Assembly: GCA_002315455.1 (NCBI GenBank) | Contig: DCGG01000133.1 | Span: forward strand, 4,750-10,939 | Length of the DNA stretch: 6,190 bases | Source: Lentisphaeria bacterium UBA1784 | Lineage (GTDB): Bacteria; Verrucomicrobiota; Lentisphaeria; Victivallales; Victivallaceae | Direction: 5' to 3' | Shown here: positions 1-5,332 of the stretch, piece by piece | Layout of the letters: every line of letters begins with the position of its first letter | How positions within the stretch are numbered: the stretch's first letter is position 1 | The notes under the pieces: generated by a model | Told to the model about the DNA's origin: nothing | Database searches by the model: none | Seen by the model: the letters and a program-made list of their open reading frames with translations, nothing else | Translations under genes and position numbers: made by a program

Positions 1-452
1 GGGATGGCCGGGTGATTGCCGCCGGCCGGAACCGTGTGGAGGAGAGGCACTCCGTCTCCGCCCATGCGGAATTTGAGGTCATCCGGCAGATCGAGACCCT
101 TTCCTGCGACTGGCGCATGAGCGACTGTACCCTCTACGTTACAAAAGAACCCTGTCCCATGTGTGCCGGAATGCTGGTCAATGCCCGCATCGGCCGGGTC
201 GTTTTCGGCGTCCCGGATCCGGCTTTCGGCGGATGCGGAGGCGCGTTCCAACTGCATCAGGCCCCCAATTCCCTCTGGCATTTCCCCTGCGACGGCGGCG
301 TGCTTGCAGAGGAGGCGAGGGAAGTGCTTCAGGCGTTTTTCCGGCAGGCAAGAAAAAAGGCGAAGTCCCGTCCGGTAGAGGAGGGGGACGATGGCAGAAA
401 AAACATTCCGGACGATCCTGACGTCCGGGAAGATCTTTCAGAAAGGGGTTAA
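1..452 (+). CDS. tadA: tRNA-specific adenosine deaminase TadA (5' end cut by window)
   Basis: This enzyme deaminates adenosine 34 to inosine in the anticodon wobble position of tRNA-Arg(ACG); it is a zinc-dependent cytidine-deaminase-fold enzyme of the cytoplasm. The reading frame is open to the left edge (first whole codon at 3, reading D-G-R-V-I-A-A-G-R-N-R), so the start and roughly the first 30-40 residues are missing. The visible part holds the GRNR substrate-loop motif, the HAE motif (zinc His at 63-65, proton-shuttle Glu at 69-71) and PCPMC (zinc Cys at 153-155 and 162-164), followed by the family's ARIGRVVFG strand. The C-terminal helix with FFRQARKKAK matches TadA. The last 25 or so residues are acidic, unlike the family, and their codons end in G/C less often than the rest of the gene. 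They overlap a possible earlier start of the next gene. The stop TAA at 450-452 lies one base before the downstream ATG, so the two are probably co-transcribed. Identification is firm. Confidence 0.95.
   Translation, partial: DGRVIAAGRNRVEERHSVSAHAEFEVIRQIETLSCDWRMSDCTLYVTKEPCPMCAGMLVNARIGRVVFGVPDPAFGGCGGAFQLHQAPNSLWHFPCDGGVLAEEAREVLQAFFRQARKKAKSRPVEEGDDGRKNIPDDPDVREDLSERG
379..384 (+). promoter_or_regulatory. Perfect Shine-Dalgarno AGGAGG before alternative ATG 391
   Basis: AGGAGG lies six bases before an ATG at 391 that is in frame with the GH109-like protein and would give it a 21-residue N-terminal extension (MAEKTFRTILTSG and onward) overlapping tadA by 62 bases. The motif also encodes Glu-Glu-Gly in tadA, so it could be chance. 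It is stronger than any other ribosome binding site in the window and makes the start of the downstream gene uncertain. Confidence 0.45.
442..448 (+). promoter_or_regulatory. Ribosome binding site for ATG 454 (AAAGGGG)
   Basis: A purine-rich AAAGGGG sits five bases before the ATG at 454 and inside the last codons of tadA. It is a fair but imperfect Shine-Dalgarno. Together with the TAA-A-ATG junction it supports coupled translation from the tadA stop to the next gene. Confidence 0.5.
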
Positions 453-453
453 A

Positions 454-1704
454 ATGGAATTGCGTACCGTCAACATCGGCATCATCGGCCTGGGCGCACG
501 GGCGGAGACTTTGCTTGCCAGTATTTTTGCCATGAAAGGGATCCTGATCTCCGCCGTTTGCGATCTGCGGCAGGATCGGATCGACAGGATCCTCGGCATC
601 TTTGAAAAGCATCAGGCGCCCCGCCCCAAGGTATATACGGATTACCGCCAGCTGGTGGCGGACCCGGAGGTGGAAGCGGTCTTCATCCCCACCAGTTGGA
701 ACTCCCATCTGCAGATCGCGCTGGAGTGCCTGAAGCGGGGCAAGTATGCCGGTATTGAAGTGGGTGGCGCCGCTTCCACCGACGAATTGTGGCAGTTGGT
801 CCGAGCCTCCGAGGAGACCGGGGTCTCCTGCATGATGCTGGAAAACTGCTGTTACGGCCGCAATGAACTGATGGTCCTCAATATGGTCCGCCAGGGCCTC
901 TTCGGAGAACTGATCTACTGCGAATGCGGTTATGAGCACGACATCAGCGATGAGGTCGGCTGGCACGTGGAGGACCATTTTGAGCGGGCGCTTCACAACC
1001 TCCGCCGTAATGGCGACCTCTACCCCACCCACGGCATCGGACCCATCGCGAAGATCCTGCGGATCAACCGGGGCAACCGTTTCCTCACCATTTCCTCCCA
1101 TGCCACCAAGGCGCGGGGCTTTGCCGCCTCCCGGGAGCGGGCGGGGAAATCCTCGCCTTACGTATTCAATGAGGGGGATGTGGTCACCAGCGTCATTCAC
1201 TGTGCCAATGGGGAAAACATCACCATGACTCACGGCATTTCGCTGCCGCGGCCCTATTCCCGGGACGGCCGGGTGCAGGGGACCATGGGGATCTGGCTCG
1301 AGAACGCCAAGGGGATCTACATCGAAGGGATCAGCCTCAAAAAGGAAGTGCTGGACGATGCAGGAAATCCCTACTGGACCCACACCTGGGATCCGCAGGA
1401 GAAGTTCTATGAGAAATACGACCATCCCATCTGGCAGGAGTTTCGTGACAACGTGATCGGCGGTCACGGCGGCATGGATGCCTTGGCAATGAGCGCATTT
1501 TTGGATGCCGTCCGGCGAAGAGTGCACACCCCCATCGACGTCTATGACTGCGCGGCATGGATGAGTCTGACCTGCCTTTCCGAACAGTCCGTCGCCTTGG
1601 GCGGGATGCCGGTTCCGATCCCTGATTTCACCAACGGCAAGTGGATCGACAGGGCTCCGGAACCGCCCTCCAAATGGTCCCTTGACGAGGTCTATGCGGA
1701 GTAG
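454..1704 (+). CDS. Gfo/Idh/MocA-fold protein, GH109-like NAD-dependent glycosidase/oxidoreductase
   Basis: A 416-residue protein. Residues 1-125 form a Rossmann domain (NIGIIGLGAR, glycines 9, 12 and 14; Asp37 at the end of the second strand suggests NAD over NADP), then a Gfo/Idh/MocA C-terminal domain. Instead of the usual EKP motif it has EVGGA (102-106). The rest reads like GH109 alpha-N-acetylgalactosaminidases: LEN at 129-131, YGRNELMVLNMVRQGLFGEL at 134-153, GYEHD at 159-163, YPTHGIGP at 190-197, INRG at 204-207, GGHGGMD at 336-342 and a PDFTNGKW-type end. GH109 enzymes cleave glycosides by transient NAD-mediated oxidation at C3 and elimination. Glu130, Tyr160, Tyr190 and His193 appear, aligned by eye and from memory, to match the active-site residues of the Elizabethkingia enzyme. 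There is no signal peptide, so the protein is inferred to be cytoplasmic; substrate is unknown and a plain sugar dehydrogenase or epimerase role is possible. Start chosen because the Rossmann strand begins just after it; the in-frame ATG at 391 adds 21 residues and has a better ribosome binding site. Confidence 0.85.
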   Translation: MELRTVNIGIIGLGARAETLLASIFAMKGILISAVCDLRQDRIDRILGIFEKHQAPRPKVYTDYRQLVADPEVEAVFIPTSWNSHLQIALECLKRGKYAGIEVGGAASTDELWQLVRASEETGVSCMMLENCCYGRNELMVLNMVRQGLFGELIYCECGYEHDISDEVGWHVEDHFERALHNLRRNGDLYPTHGIGPIAKILRINRGNRFLTISSHATKARGFAASRERAGKSSPYVFNEGDVVTSVIHCANGENITMTHGISLPRPYSRDGRVQGTMGIWLENAKGIYIEGISLKKEVLDDAGNPYWTHTWDPQEKFYEKYDHPIWQEFRDNVIGGHGGMDALAMSAFLDAVRRRVHTPIDVYDCAAWMSLTCLSEQSVALGGMPVPIPDFTNGKWIDRAPEPPSKWSLDEVYAE

Positions 1705-1734
1705 TTCCGGGAACGGGGCCTGCCGGGCTTTGCG
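1705..1734. other. Convergent intergenic gap without a clear terminator
   Basis: Thirty bases separate the plus-strand GH109-like gene from the minus-strand tcdA, their 3' ends facing. The gap contains only a tight palindrome, GTTCCGGGAAC, directly after the stop, whose arms leave too small a loop for a stable hairpin. No run of T follows on either strand. Termination is therefore either Rho-dependent or takes place inside the neighbouring genes. Confidence 0.5.
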
Positions 1735-2442
1735 TCACTTCTGAAGGTTCTTCAGTTCGGGGCAGAGAACGTTCAGCACCGCCGTCGCTGCGAAACATCC
1801 GAAGGCGTTGGGGATGGGGCTGATGCTGCCGATGGGGCCGGGCATCTCCCGACGTGCCGGTTCCGGCGAGAAGACGGTCGTGACGCCGGAGTCGATCCCT
1901 TCGTCCCGCAAGCCTTTGCGGACCGCTTTCGCCAAAGGGCAGCCGAAGGTTTTTTTGATGTCGGCGATGCGGATGCCGGCAGGGTCCAGTTTGCCGCCAG
2001 CTCCCATGGAACTGACTACGGGAATGTTCCGTTTGACGCACTCCGCAAGCAGGGCAATCTTCGCCGGGACCTCGTCGATGGCATCCACCACGCAATCCGG
2101 CTTTGGGGCCAGCAACGTCTGACGCTCCTCCGGGGTCCGCAGAAACTGCGGGATGGCGACGATCTCCGCCTCCGGAGAAATGTCCCGGCAACGGTCCGCC
2201 CACGCCTCCGCCTTCGAACGCCCCACGTTGGAGGAGAGGGCGATCAGCTGGCGGTTGCAGTTGGAGGCGCTGATTCGGTCTCCGTCCACAAGGATGAGAG
2301 AACCGATCCCGAGGCGGACGAGATTTTCCAGCGCCGCACCGCCGACACCGCCCAGACCGACGACGAGGACTTTCGCTTTCTGCAAGCGTTTCACCGCCGG
2401 TTCTCCCAGCAATCGCAGGGTACGTTCCTGTTGCTCTTTCAT
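1735..2442 (-). CDS. tcdA: tRNA threonylcarbamoyladenosine dehydratase, ThiF/E1-like (TcdA family)
   Basis: TcdA (YgdL/CsdL) uses ATP to cyclise t6A37 to the hydantoin form ct6A37 in tRNAs that read ANN codons. The 235-residue protein has the TcdA layout: an N-terminal RTLRLLGEPAVKRL segment, the nucleotide-binding GLGGVGG (29-35), Asp53 after the second strand, SNCNRQ (60-65) with the E1-type Asn61 and Arg64, Lys77 in the NVGRSKAE loop, VVDAID (118-123), and SSMGAGGKLDP (144-154), matching the GGAGGQIDP of Escherichia coli TcdA. The C-terminal NAFGCFAATAVLNVL is the usual glycine/alanine-rich helix, although the protein is about 30 residues shorter than E. coli TcdA. A ThiF/MoeB/HesA identity is less likely: the zinc CxxC pairs of MoeB/ThiF are absent and the central segment matches TcdA. 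It is the last gene of the minus-strand operon, starting one base after the tatD-like stop. The known partner system CsdA/CsdE is not in the window. Confidence 0.9.
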   Translation of the reverse strand: MKEQQERTLRLLGEPAVKRLQKAKVLVVGLGGVGGAALENLVRLGIGSLILVDGDRISASNCNRQLIALSSNVGRSKAEAWADRCRDISPEAEIVAIPQFLRTPEERQTLLAPKPDCVVDAIDEVPAKIALLAECVKRNIPVVSSMGAGGKLDPAGIRIADIKKTFGCPLAKAVRKGLRDEGIDSGVTTVFSPEPARREMPGPIGSISPIPNAFGCFAATAVLNVLCPELKNLQK

Positions 2443-2443
2443 C

Positions 2444-3079
2444 CTATTCTGCTCCTATAAAATGCCGAAATGCGGCGTCCGTTTTCGCTTCCAGACCGGA
2501 ACACCGTAACCACTGTTCCGCTAATTGTATGATCTCCGCCACCGGGACGCCGGAGGCATCGCTTTCAAAACCAAGGCGGTCCCACGGCACGTTCTGCAAC
2601 GTCTCCGCCATGCCGGGAACGGTGAATGCCTTCGGAGAAAGGGAAACGAAGAATTCCCGCGCCAGCAACTCCTGCAAGCGCCGGGGATTGCCGAAAAATC
2701 CGTGGACCAGCTTGCGGAAGGAGTACTTCCCTGCGATGGAAAAGAACTCCGGCCACGCGCGGACTACGTGAAAAACCACAGGTTTCCCAAGGGCCTCCGC
2801 AAGATCCAGCAGTTCCTTCAAAAAGGCGGATTGTACCGCCAGTTCCGGCCCCCGGAGCCGGTCCAGCCCGACCTCGCCCAACGCGGTCGCCGCCTGTAAC
2901 GCTTCCGCGATGCCGTCCGGCAACGATTTTCTCTGCGCGGGGAGATCCCACGGATGAAATTGAAGCGAATACCGCCTGCATTTCGCCGCATCTTCCGGAG
3001 AAACGGGATAGGGGAGGGAGACCAGCGCATCGGCCGCCGTCTGCGGCAGGGGCAGGTGGGTGTGAAAGTCCGATGCCAT
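2444..3079 (-). CDS. TatD-family metal-dependent hydrolase, short form
   Basis: A TIM-barrel amidohydrolase-type protein of the TatD family (metal-dependent DNases and related hydrolases); the substrate of this branch is not known. All the expected metal ligands can be seen: DFHTH (His6, His8), GEVGLDR (Glu69), VVFHVVRA (His104), VHGFFG (His126) and FESDAS (Asp174). A QFHPW segment (40-44) replaces the usual GxHPH, as in the short TatD-like proteins of Bacteroidetes and relatives. At 211 residues it is about 50 shorter than E. coli TatD, with trimmed loops between strands 1 and 3 but no broken motif. The start at 3079 is chosen because the HxH strand begins at once; the frame stays open upstream to 3136 but that part overlaps ruvC and has no family match. 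The ATG shares one base with the ruvC stop (TGATG), with AAGG seven bases ahead. It lies between ruvC and tcdA, so a nucleic-acid-related role is plausible but unproven. Confidence 0.85.
   Translation of the reverse strand: MASDFHTHLPLPQTAADALVSLPYPVSPEDAAKCRRYSLQFHPWDLPAQRKSLPDGIAEALQAATALGEVGLDRLRGPELAVQSAFLKELLDLAEALGKPVVFHVVRAWPEFFSIAGKYSFRKLVHGFFGNPRRLQELLAREFFVSLSPKAFTVPGMAETLQNVPWDRLGFESDASGVPVAEIIQLAEQWLRCSGLEAKTDAAFRHFIGAE
2452..2456 (-). promoter_or_regulatory. Ribosome binding site of tcdA (AGGAG)
   Basis: On the minus strand AGGAG lies nine bases before the tcdA ATG, inside the last codons of the tatD-like gene. With the TAG-G-ATG junction it indicates coupled translation of the two genes. 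Confidence 0.6.
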
Positions 3080-3585
3080 CAGAGAGCCTTGCCGAGTTTC
3101 CCGGGGATGTCGCTCATGACCCGCTGGGCGTGGCACAGAGCAAGGGCAAGAGCATCAGAACTGTCCAAGGGGATCCGTTCGATCTCGATGTGGAGTTCCG
3201 CCGCGAGCATGATGGCGATCTGTTCCTTGGTGGCTCCGCCGCGGCCCACCGCCGCACGCTTCGCCACAGAGGGCGCGTAACTGAACGCCGGGACCCCCTG
3301 ATTCGCAAGGGCTGCAAGGATCGCGCCTCTGGCCATCCCGAGGATGATGGCCGTCTTGGCGTTGCGTCCCACGAAGGGGTCCTCGAGGGAGGCGGAATCG
3401 GGCGAGAAGGCTCCGATCAACTCCCGGATTCCTCCGTAGAGGCGGCGAACGCATTCGCTATGCGGCATCTTGGGGGAGTTGGTGATGACGCCGCAGTCCA
3501 ATATTTCAGGACGGCACAGGGCATCGAACCGAAGTACTCCGTACCCGGTGGTGCGGATCGCCGGATCGATGCCCAGTATGATCAT
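3079..3585 (-). CDS. ruvC: Holliday junction endonuclease RuvC
   Basis: RuvC cuts Holliday junctions symmetrically during recombinational repair, working with the RuvAB branch-migration motor. The 168-residue product has the usual length (173 in E. coli) and the full RNase H-fold catalytic set: Asp7 in MIILGIDPA, Glu68 in SLEDPFVG, and Asp141 and Asp144 in DSSDALALALCH. The GRNAKTAIILGMARG and AVGRGGATKEQ segments match the DNA-binding and dimer regions of the family. The start at 3585 overlaps the gatA stop by four bases (ATGA); longer in-frame starts would run inside gatA. A weak GAGG sits ten bases ahead, so translation is probably coupled to gatA. ruvA and ruvB, often neighbours of ruvC, are not here; instead the gene lies between gatA and a TatD-like hydrolase. 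Identification is firm. Confidence 0.97.
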   Translation of the reverse strand: MIILGIDPAIRTTGYGVLRFDALCRPEILDCGVITNSPKMPHSECVRRLYGGIRELIGAFSPDSASLEDPFVGRNAKTAIILGMARGAILAALANQGVPAFSYAPSVAKRAAVGRGGATKEQIAIMLAAELHIEIERIPLDSSDALALALCHAQRVMSDIPGKLGKAL

Positions 3586-5021
3586 TTTCCGGTCGCCTCG
3601 AATGCGGCCGCCGTCCGGAGCAGGGAGGCTTCCTCCATGTGGGGCGCCATGAACTGCACGCCGACGGGCATGCCGTTGGCCGGATCGGTCCCGGCGGGAA
3701 CGCTGATTCCGCAGTGACCGGAGATGTTGAGTGCGATGGTGAAGATGTCCGAGAGGTACATCTGCAACGGATCGCTCTTTTCGCCGAACTTGAAGGCGCT
3801 GGTGGGCGTCACCGGCGTGAAGATCACGTCGCACTTGGTGAAGGCATCCACAAAGTCCTTGCGGATCAGGGTGCGCACCTTCTGCGCCCGGAGGTAGTAG
3901 GCGTCATAGTAACCGCTGGAGAGCACGTAGGTCCCCAGCAGAATGCGCCGCTTCACCTCGTCGCCGAATCCGGCGCCGCGGGTCTTGAAATAGGTGTCCA
4001 CCAGGTCCTTGCCGTCCTTACGGGCTCCGTAGCGGATGCCGTCGAAGCGGGCAAGGTTGGCGCTGGCTTCCGCCGTGGCGAGGATGTAATAGACCGCCAC
4101 CGCATACTTGGTGTGGGGCAGCGAAATATCCACCAGTTCGGCGCCGGCAGCCTTCAACTTCTCGATGGCGGCCTTGGTGACGGATTCCACTCCTGCGGAG
4201 AGTTTACCGGAGAAATACTCCTTGGGCAGGCCGATCCGAACTCCCTTCAGCGAACCGTCAGCTCCTTCCGCCGCGGCGGCGGCAAAACCGCCCGCAGGAT
4301 TGGGCAGACAGGTGGAATCCATGGGATCGGGACCGGCGACCGCATCCAGCAGAATGCCGGCGCTCTCCACGTCGTTGGCGAAGGGGCCGATCTGATCCAG
4401 ACTGGAGGCGAAGGCCACCAGCCCATACCGGGAGACCCGTCCGTAGGTTGGCTTCATGCCGACCACGCCGCAGAAGGCTGCGGGCTGACGAATGGAACCG
4501 CCGGTATCCGAACCCAACGCAATGGGCAGAAAGCCTGCCGCGACGCTGGCCGCAGAACCACCGGAGGAACCGCCGGGAAGCCTGCTGGTGTCGCGGGGAT
4601 TGGCGGTTCTCTGGAACGCGCTGTTTTCACAGCTGGATCCCATGGCGAATTCGTCCATGTTGAGGCGGCCGAAGGGGATGAACCCCAGCTTCTTCAGGTT
4701 CGCAACGGCGGTGGCGTCGTAGGGGGAGACCACCGGTTCCAGCAGTTTGGAGGCGCAGGAGCAGGTTTCTCCTGCGACGGCGATGTTGTCCTTGATCCCG
4801 ACGGGGATGCCGTCGAAATCGCTCAACGCCTTCCCCGCGGAACGGCGGGCGTCCGCTTTGGCCGCTTCCTCCAGCAGTTTTTCGCCATCGACTTTGAGGA
4901 AGGCCCTGATCTCTCCATCCCGCTTGGCGATCTGATCCAGACAGTCCTGAGTTAGTTCCCTGGCGCTGAAGGCCCCGGAACGCAGTCCGGCGGCCAGCGA
5001 TTTGACAGATTTCAGATCCAT
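3582..5021 (-). CDS. gatA: Asp-tRNA(Asn)/Glu-tRNA(Gln) amidotransferase subunit A
   Basis: GatA is the glutaminase subunit of the GatCAB complex. It releases ammonia from glutamine (or asparagine) and passes it to GatB, which amidates misacylated Glu-tRNA(Gln) and/or Asp-tRNA(Asn). The 479-residue protein has the complete amidase-signature triad: Lys77 in VGIKDN, the cis-Ser152 in GGSSGGSAASVAAG, and the nucleophile Ser176 in GSDTGGSIRQPA. The positions lie two residues from the Staphylococcus aureus GatA triad as I recall it (Lys79/Ser154/Ser178). NMDEFAMGSS (121-130) and the C-terminal SGHCGISVPAG and GVQFMAPH segments are typical of GatA rather than of general amidases. It starts one base after the gatC stop (TGA-T-ATG), with GGAG nine bases ahead, and overlaps ruvC by four bases. 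gatB is not in the window. Whether the complex makes Gln-tRNA, Asn-tRNA or both cannot be told from this gene. Confidence 0.98.
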   Translation of the reverse strand: MDLKSVKSLAAGLRSGAFSARELTQDCLDQIAKRDGEIRAFLKVDGEKLLEEAAKADARRSAGKALSDFDGIPVGIKDNIAVAGETCSCASKLLEPVVSPYDATAVANLKKLGFIPFGRLNMDEFAMGSSCENSAFQRTANPRDTSRLPGGSSGGSAASVAAGFLPIALGSDTGGSIRQPAAFCGVVGMKPTYGRVSRYGLVAFASSLDQIGPFANDVESAGILLDAVAGPDPMDSTCLPNPAGGFAAAAAEGADGSLKGVRIGLPKEYFSGKLSAGVESVTKAAIEKLKAAGAELVDISLPHTKYAVAVYYILATAEASANLARFDGIRYGARKDGKDLVDTYFKTRGAGFGDEVKRRILLGTYVLSSGYYDAYYLRAQKVRTLIRKDFVDAFTKCDVIFTPVTPTSAFKFGEKSDPLQMYLSDIFTIALNISGHCGISVPAGTDPANGMPVGVQFMAPHMEEASLLRTAAAFEATGK

Positions 5022-5022
5022 A

Positions 5023-5331
5023 TCAATTCACTCCATCTCCCGGCAGGACCTGCGGAACCTTCAGAAGGGTGCCGTCTTCGATCAGTCCGGGAGCGTTTTT
5101 AAGCATGGTTTCCCGGGGGAAGGAGGGCTTGACCTGATCTTCCCGCCAGACGTTGCTGAGCGCGGCGGCATGCGCGGTGGGTTCCACGCCGGAAATGTCC
5201 AGCTCACCCAGTTCCGCGATGTAGCCTACGATGTTCTCAAGCTCGCCCTGAAGTTTTGTTGCCTGCTCGTCCGAAAGGTCCAGACGGGCAAGTTCCGCAA
5301 CGTACTTGATGTCAATCTTGGCGTCGGGCAT
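5023..5331 (-). CDS. gatC: Asp-tRNA(Asn)/Glu-tRNA(Gln) amidotransferase subunit C
   Basis: GatC is the small, non-catalytic subunit that wraps around GatA and GatB and stabilises the complex. The 102-residue product begins with IDIKYVAELARLDLSDEQ, the two-helix signature of GatC, continues with a helical LENIVGYIAELGELDISGVEPT segment, and ends with the typical extended tail containing WREDQVKPSFPRE and MLKNAP before the LKVPQVL end. Length is as expected (about 95-105). The ATG lies one base after the stop of the phosphofructokinase gene, in a TGA-T-ATG junction identical to the one between gatC and gatA; GGGAAG seven bases ahead is a modest ribosome binding site. The direct gatC-gatA order is standard. 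Confidence 0.95.
   Translation of the reverse strand: MPDAKIDIKYVAELARLDLSDEQATKLQGELENIVGYIAELGELDISGVEPTAHAAALSNVWREDQVKPSFPRETMLKNAPGLIEDGTLLKVPQVLPGDGVN
5031..5034 (-). promoter_or_regulatory. Ribosome binding site of gatA (GGAG)
   Basis: GGAG lies nine bases before the gatA ATG within the end of gatC, with a second GGGAG slightly further upstream. It supports the start at 5021 and coupled translation from gatC. Confidence 0.5.
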
Positions 5332-5332
5332 A

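Noticed and set aside
178..1527. A 449-codon open frame on the minus strand opposite the GH109-like gene
   Set aside because: It is a mirror of a well-supported gene in high-GC DNA, has no recognisable domain, and its translation is rich in Pro/His/Asp/Gly in the way of antisense shadows.
1610..1665. Inverted repeat CGGTTCCG ... CGGAACCG with an inner CCCTG/CAGGG pairing near the end of the GH109-like gene
   Set aside because: It lies wholly within conserved coding sequence (PVPIPDF to PEPPS), has a 25-base loop and no T-run, so it is not supported as a terminator or regulator.
2626..3717. A 363-codon plus-strand open frame across tatD and ruvC
   Set aside because: It lies antisense to two genes with intact catalytic residues and its product is Pro/Arg-rich without motifs.
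3079..3834. Longer in-frame start for ruvC at 3834
   Set aside because: The extra 83 codons lie inside gatA, show Arg/His-rich non-family sequence, and the ATG at 3585 begins exactly at the conserved MIILGIDPA strand.
4388..4942. A 15-base exact direct repeat (CGATCTGATCCAGAC) at 4388-4402 and 4928-4942
   Set aside because: Both copies encode Leu-Asp-Gln-Ile within gatA in the same frame with the same codons; chance codon reuse explains it.
3639..4955. A 438-codon plus-strand open frame opposite gatA
   Set aside because: gatA is certain by its catalytic triad and family motifs; the antisense translation shows low-complexity Gly/Val/His/Glu runs and no known fold.
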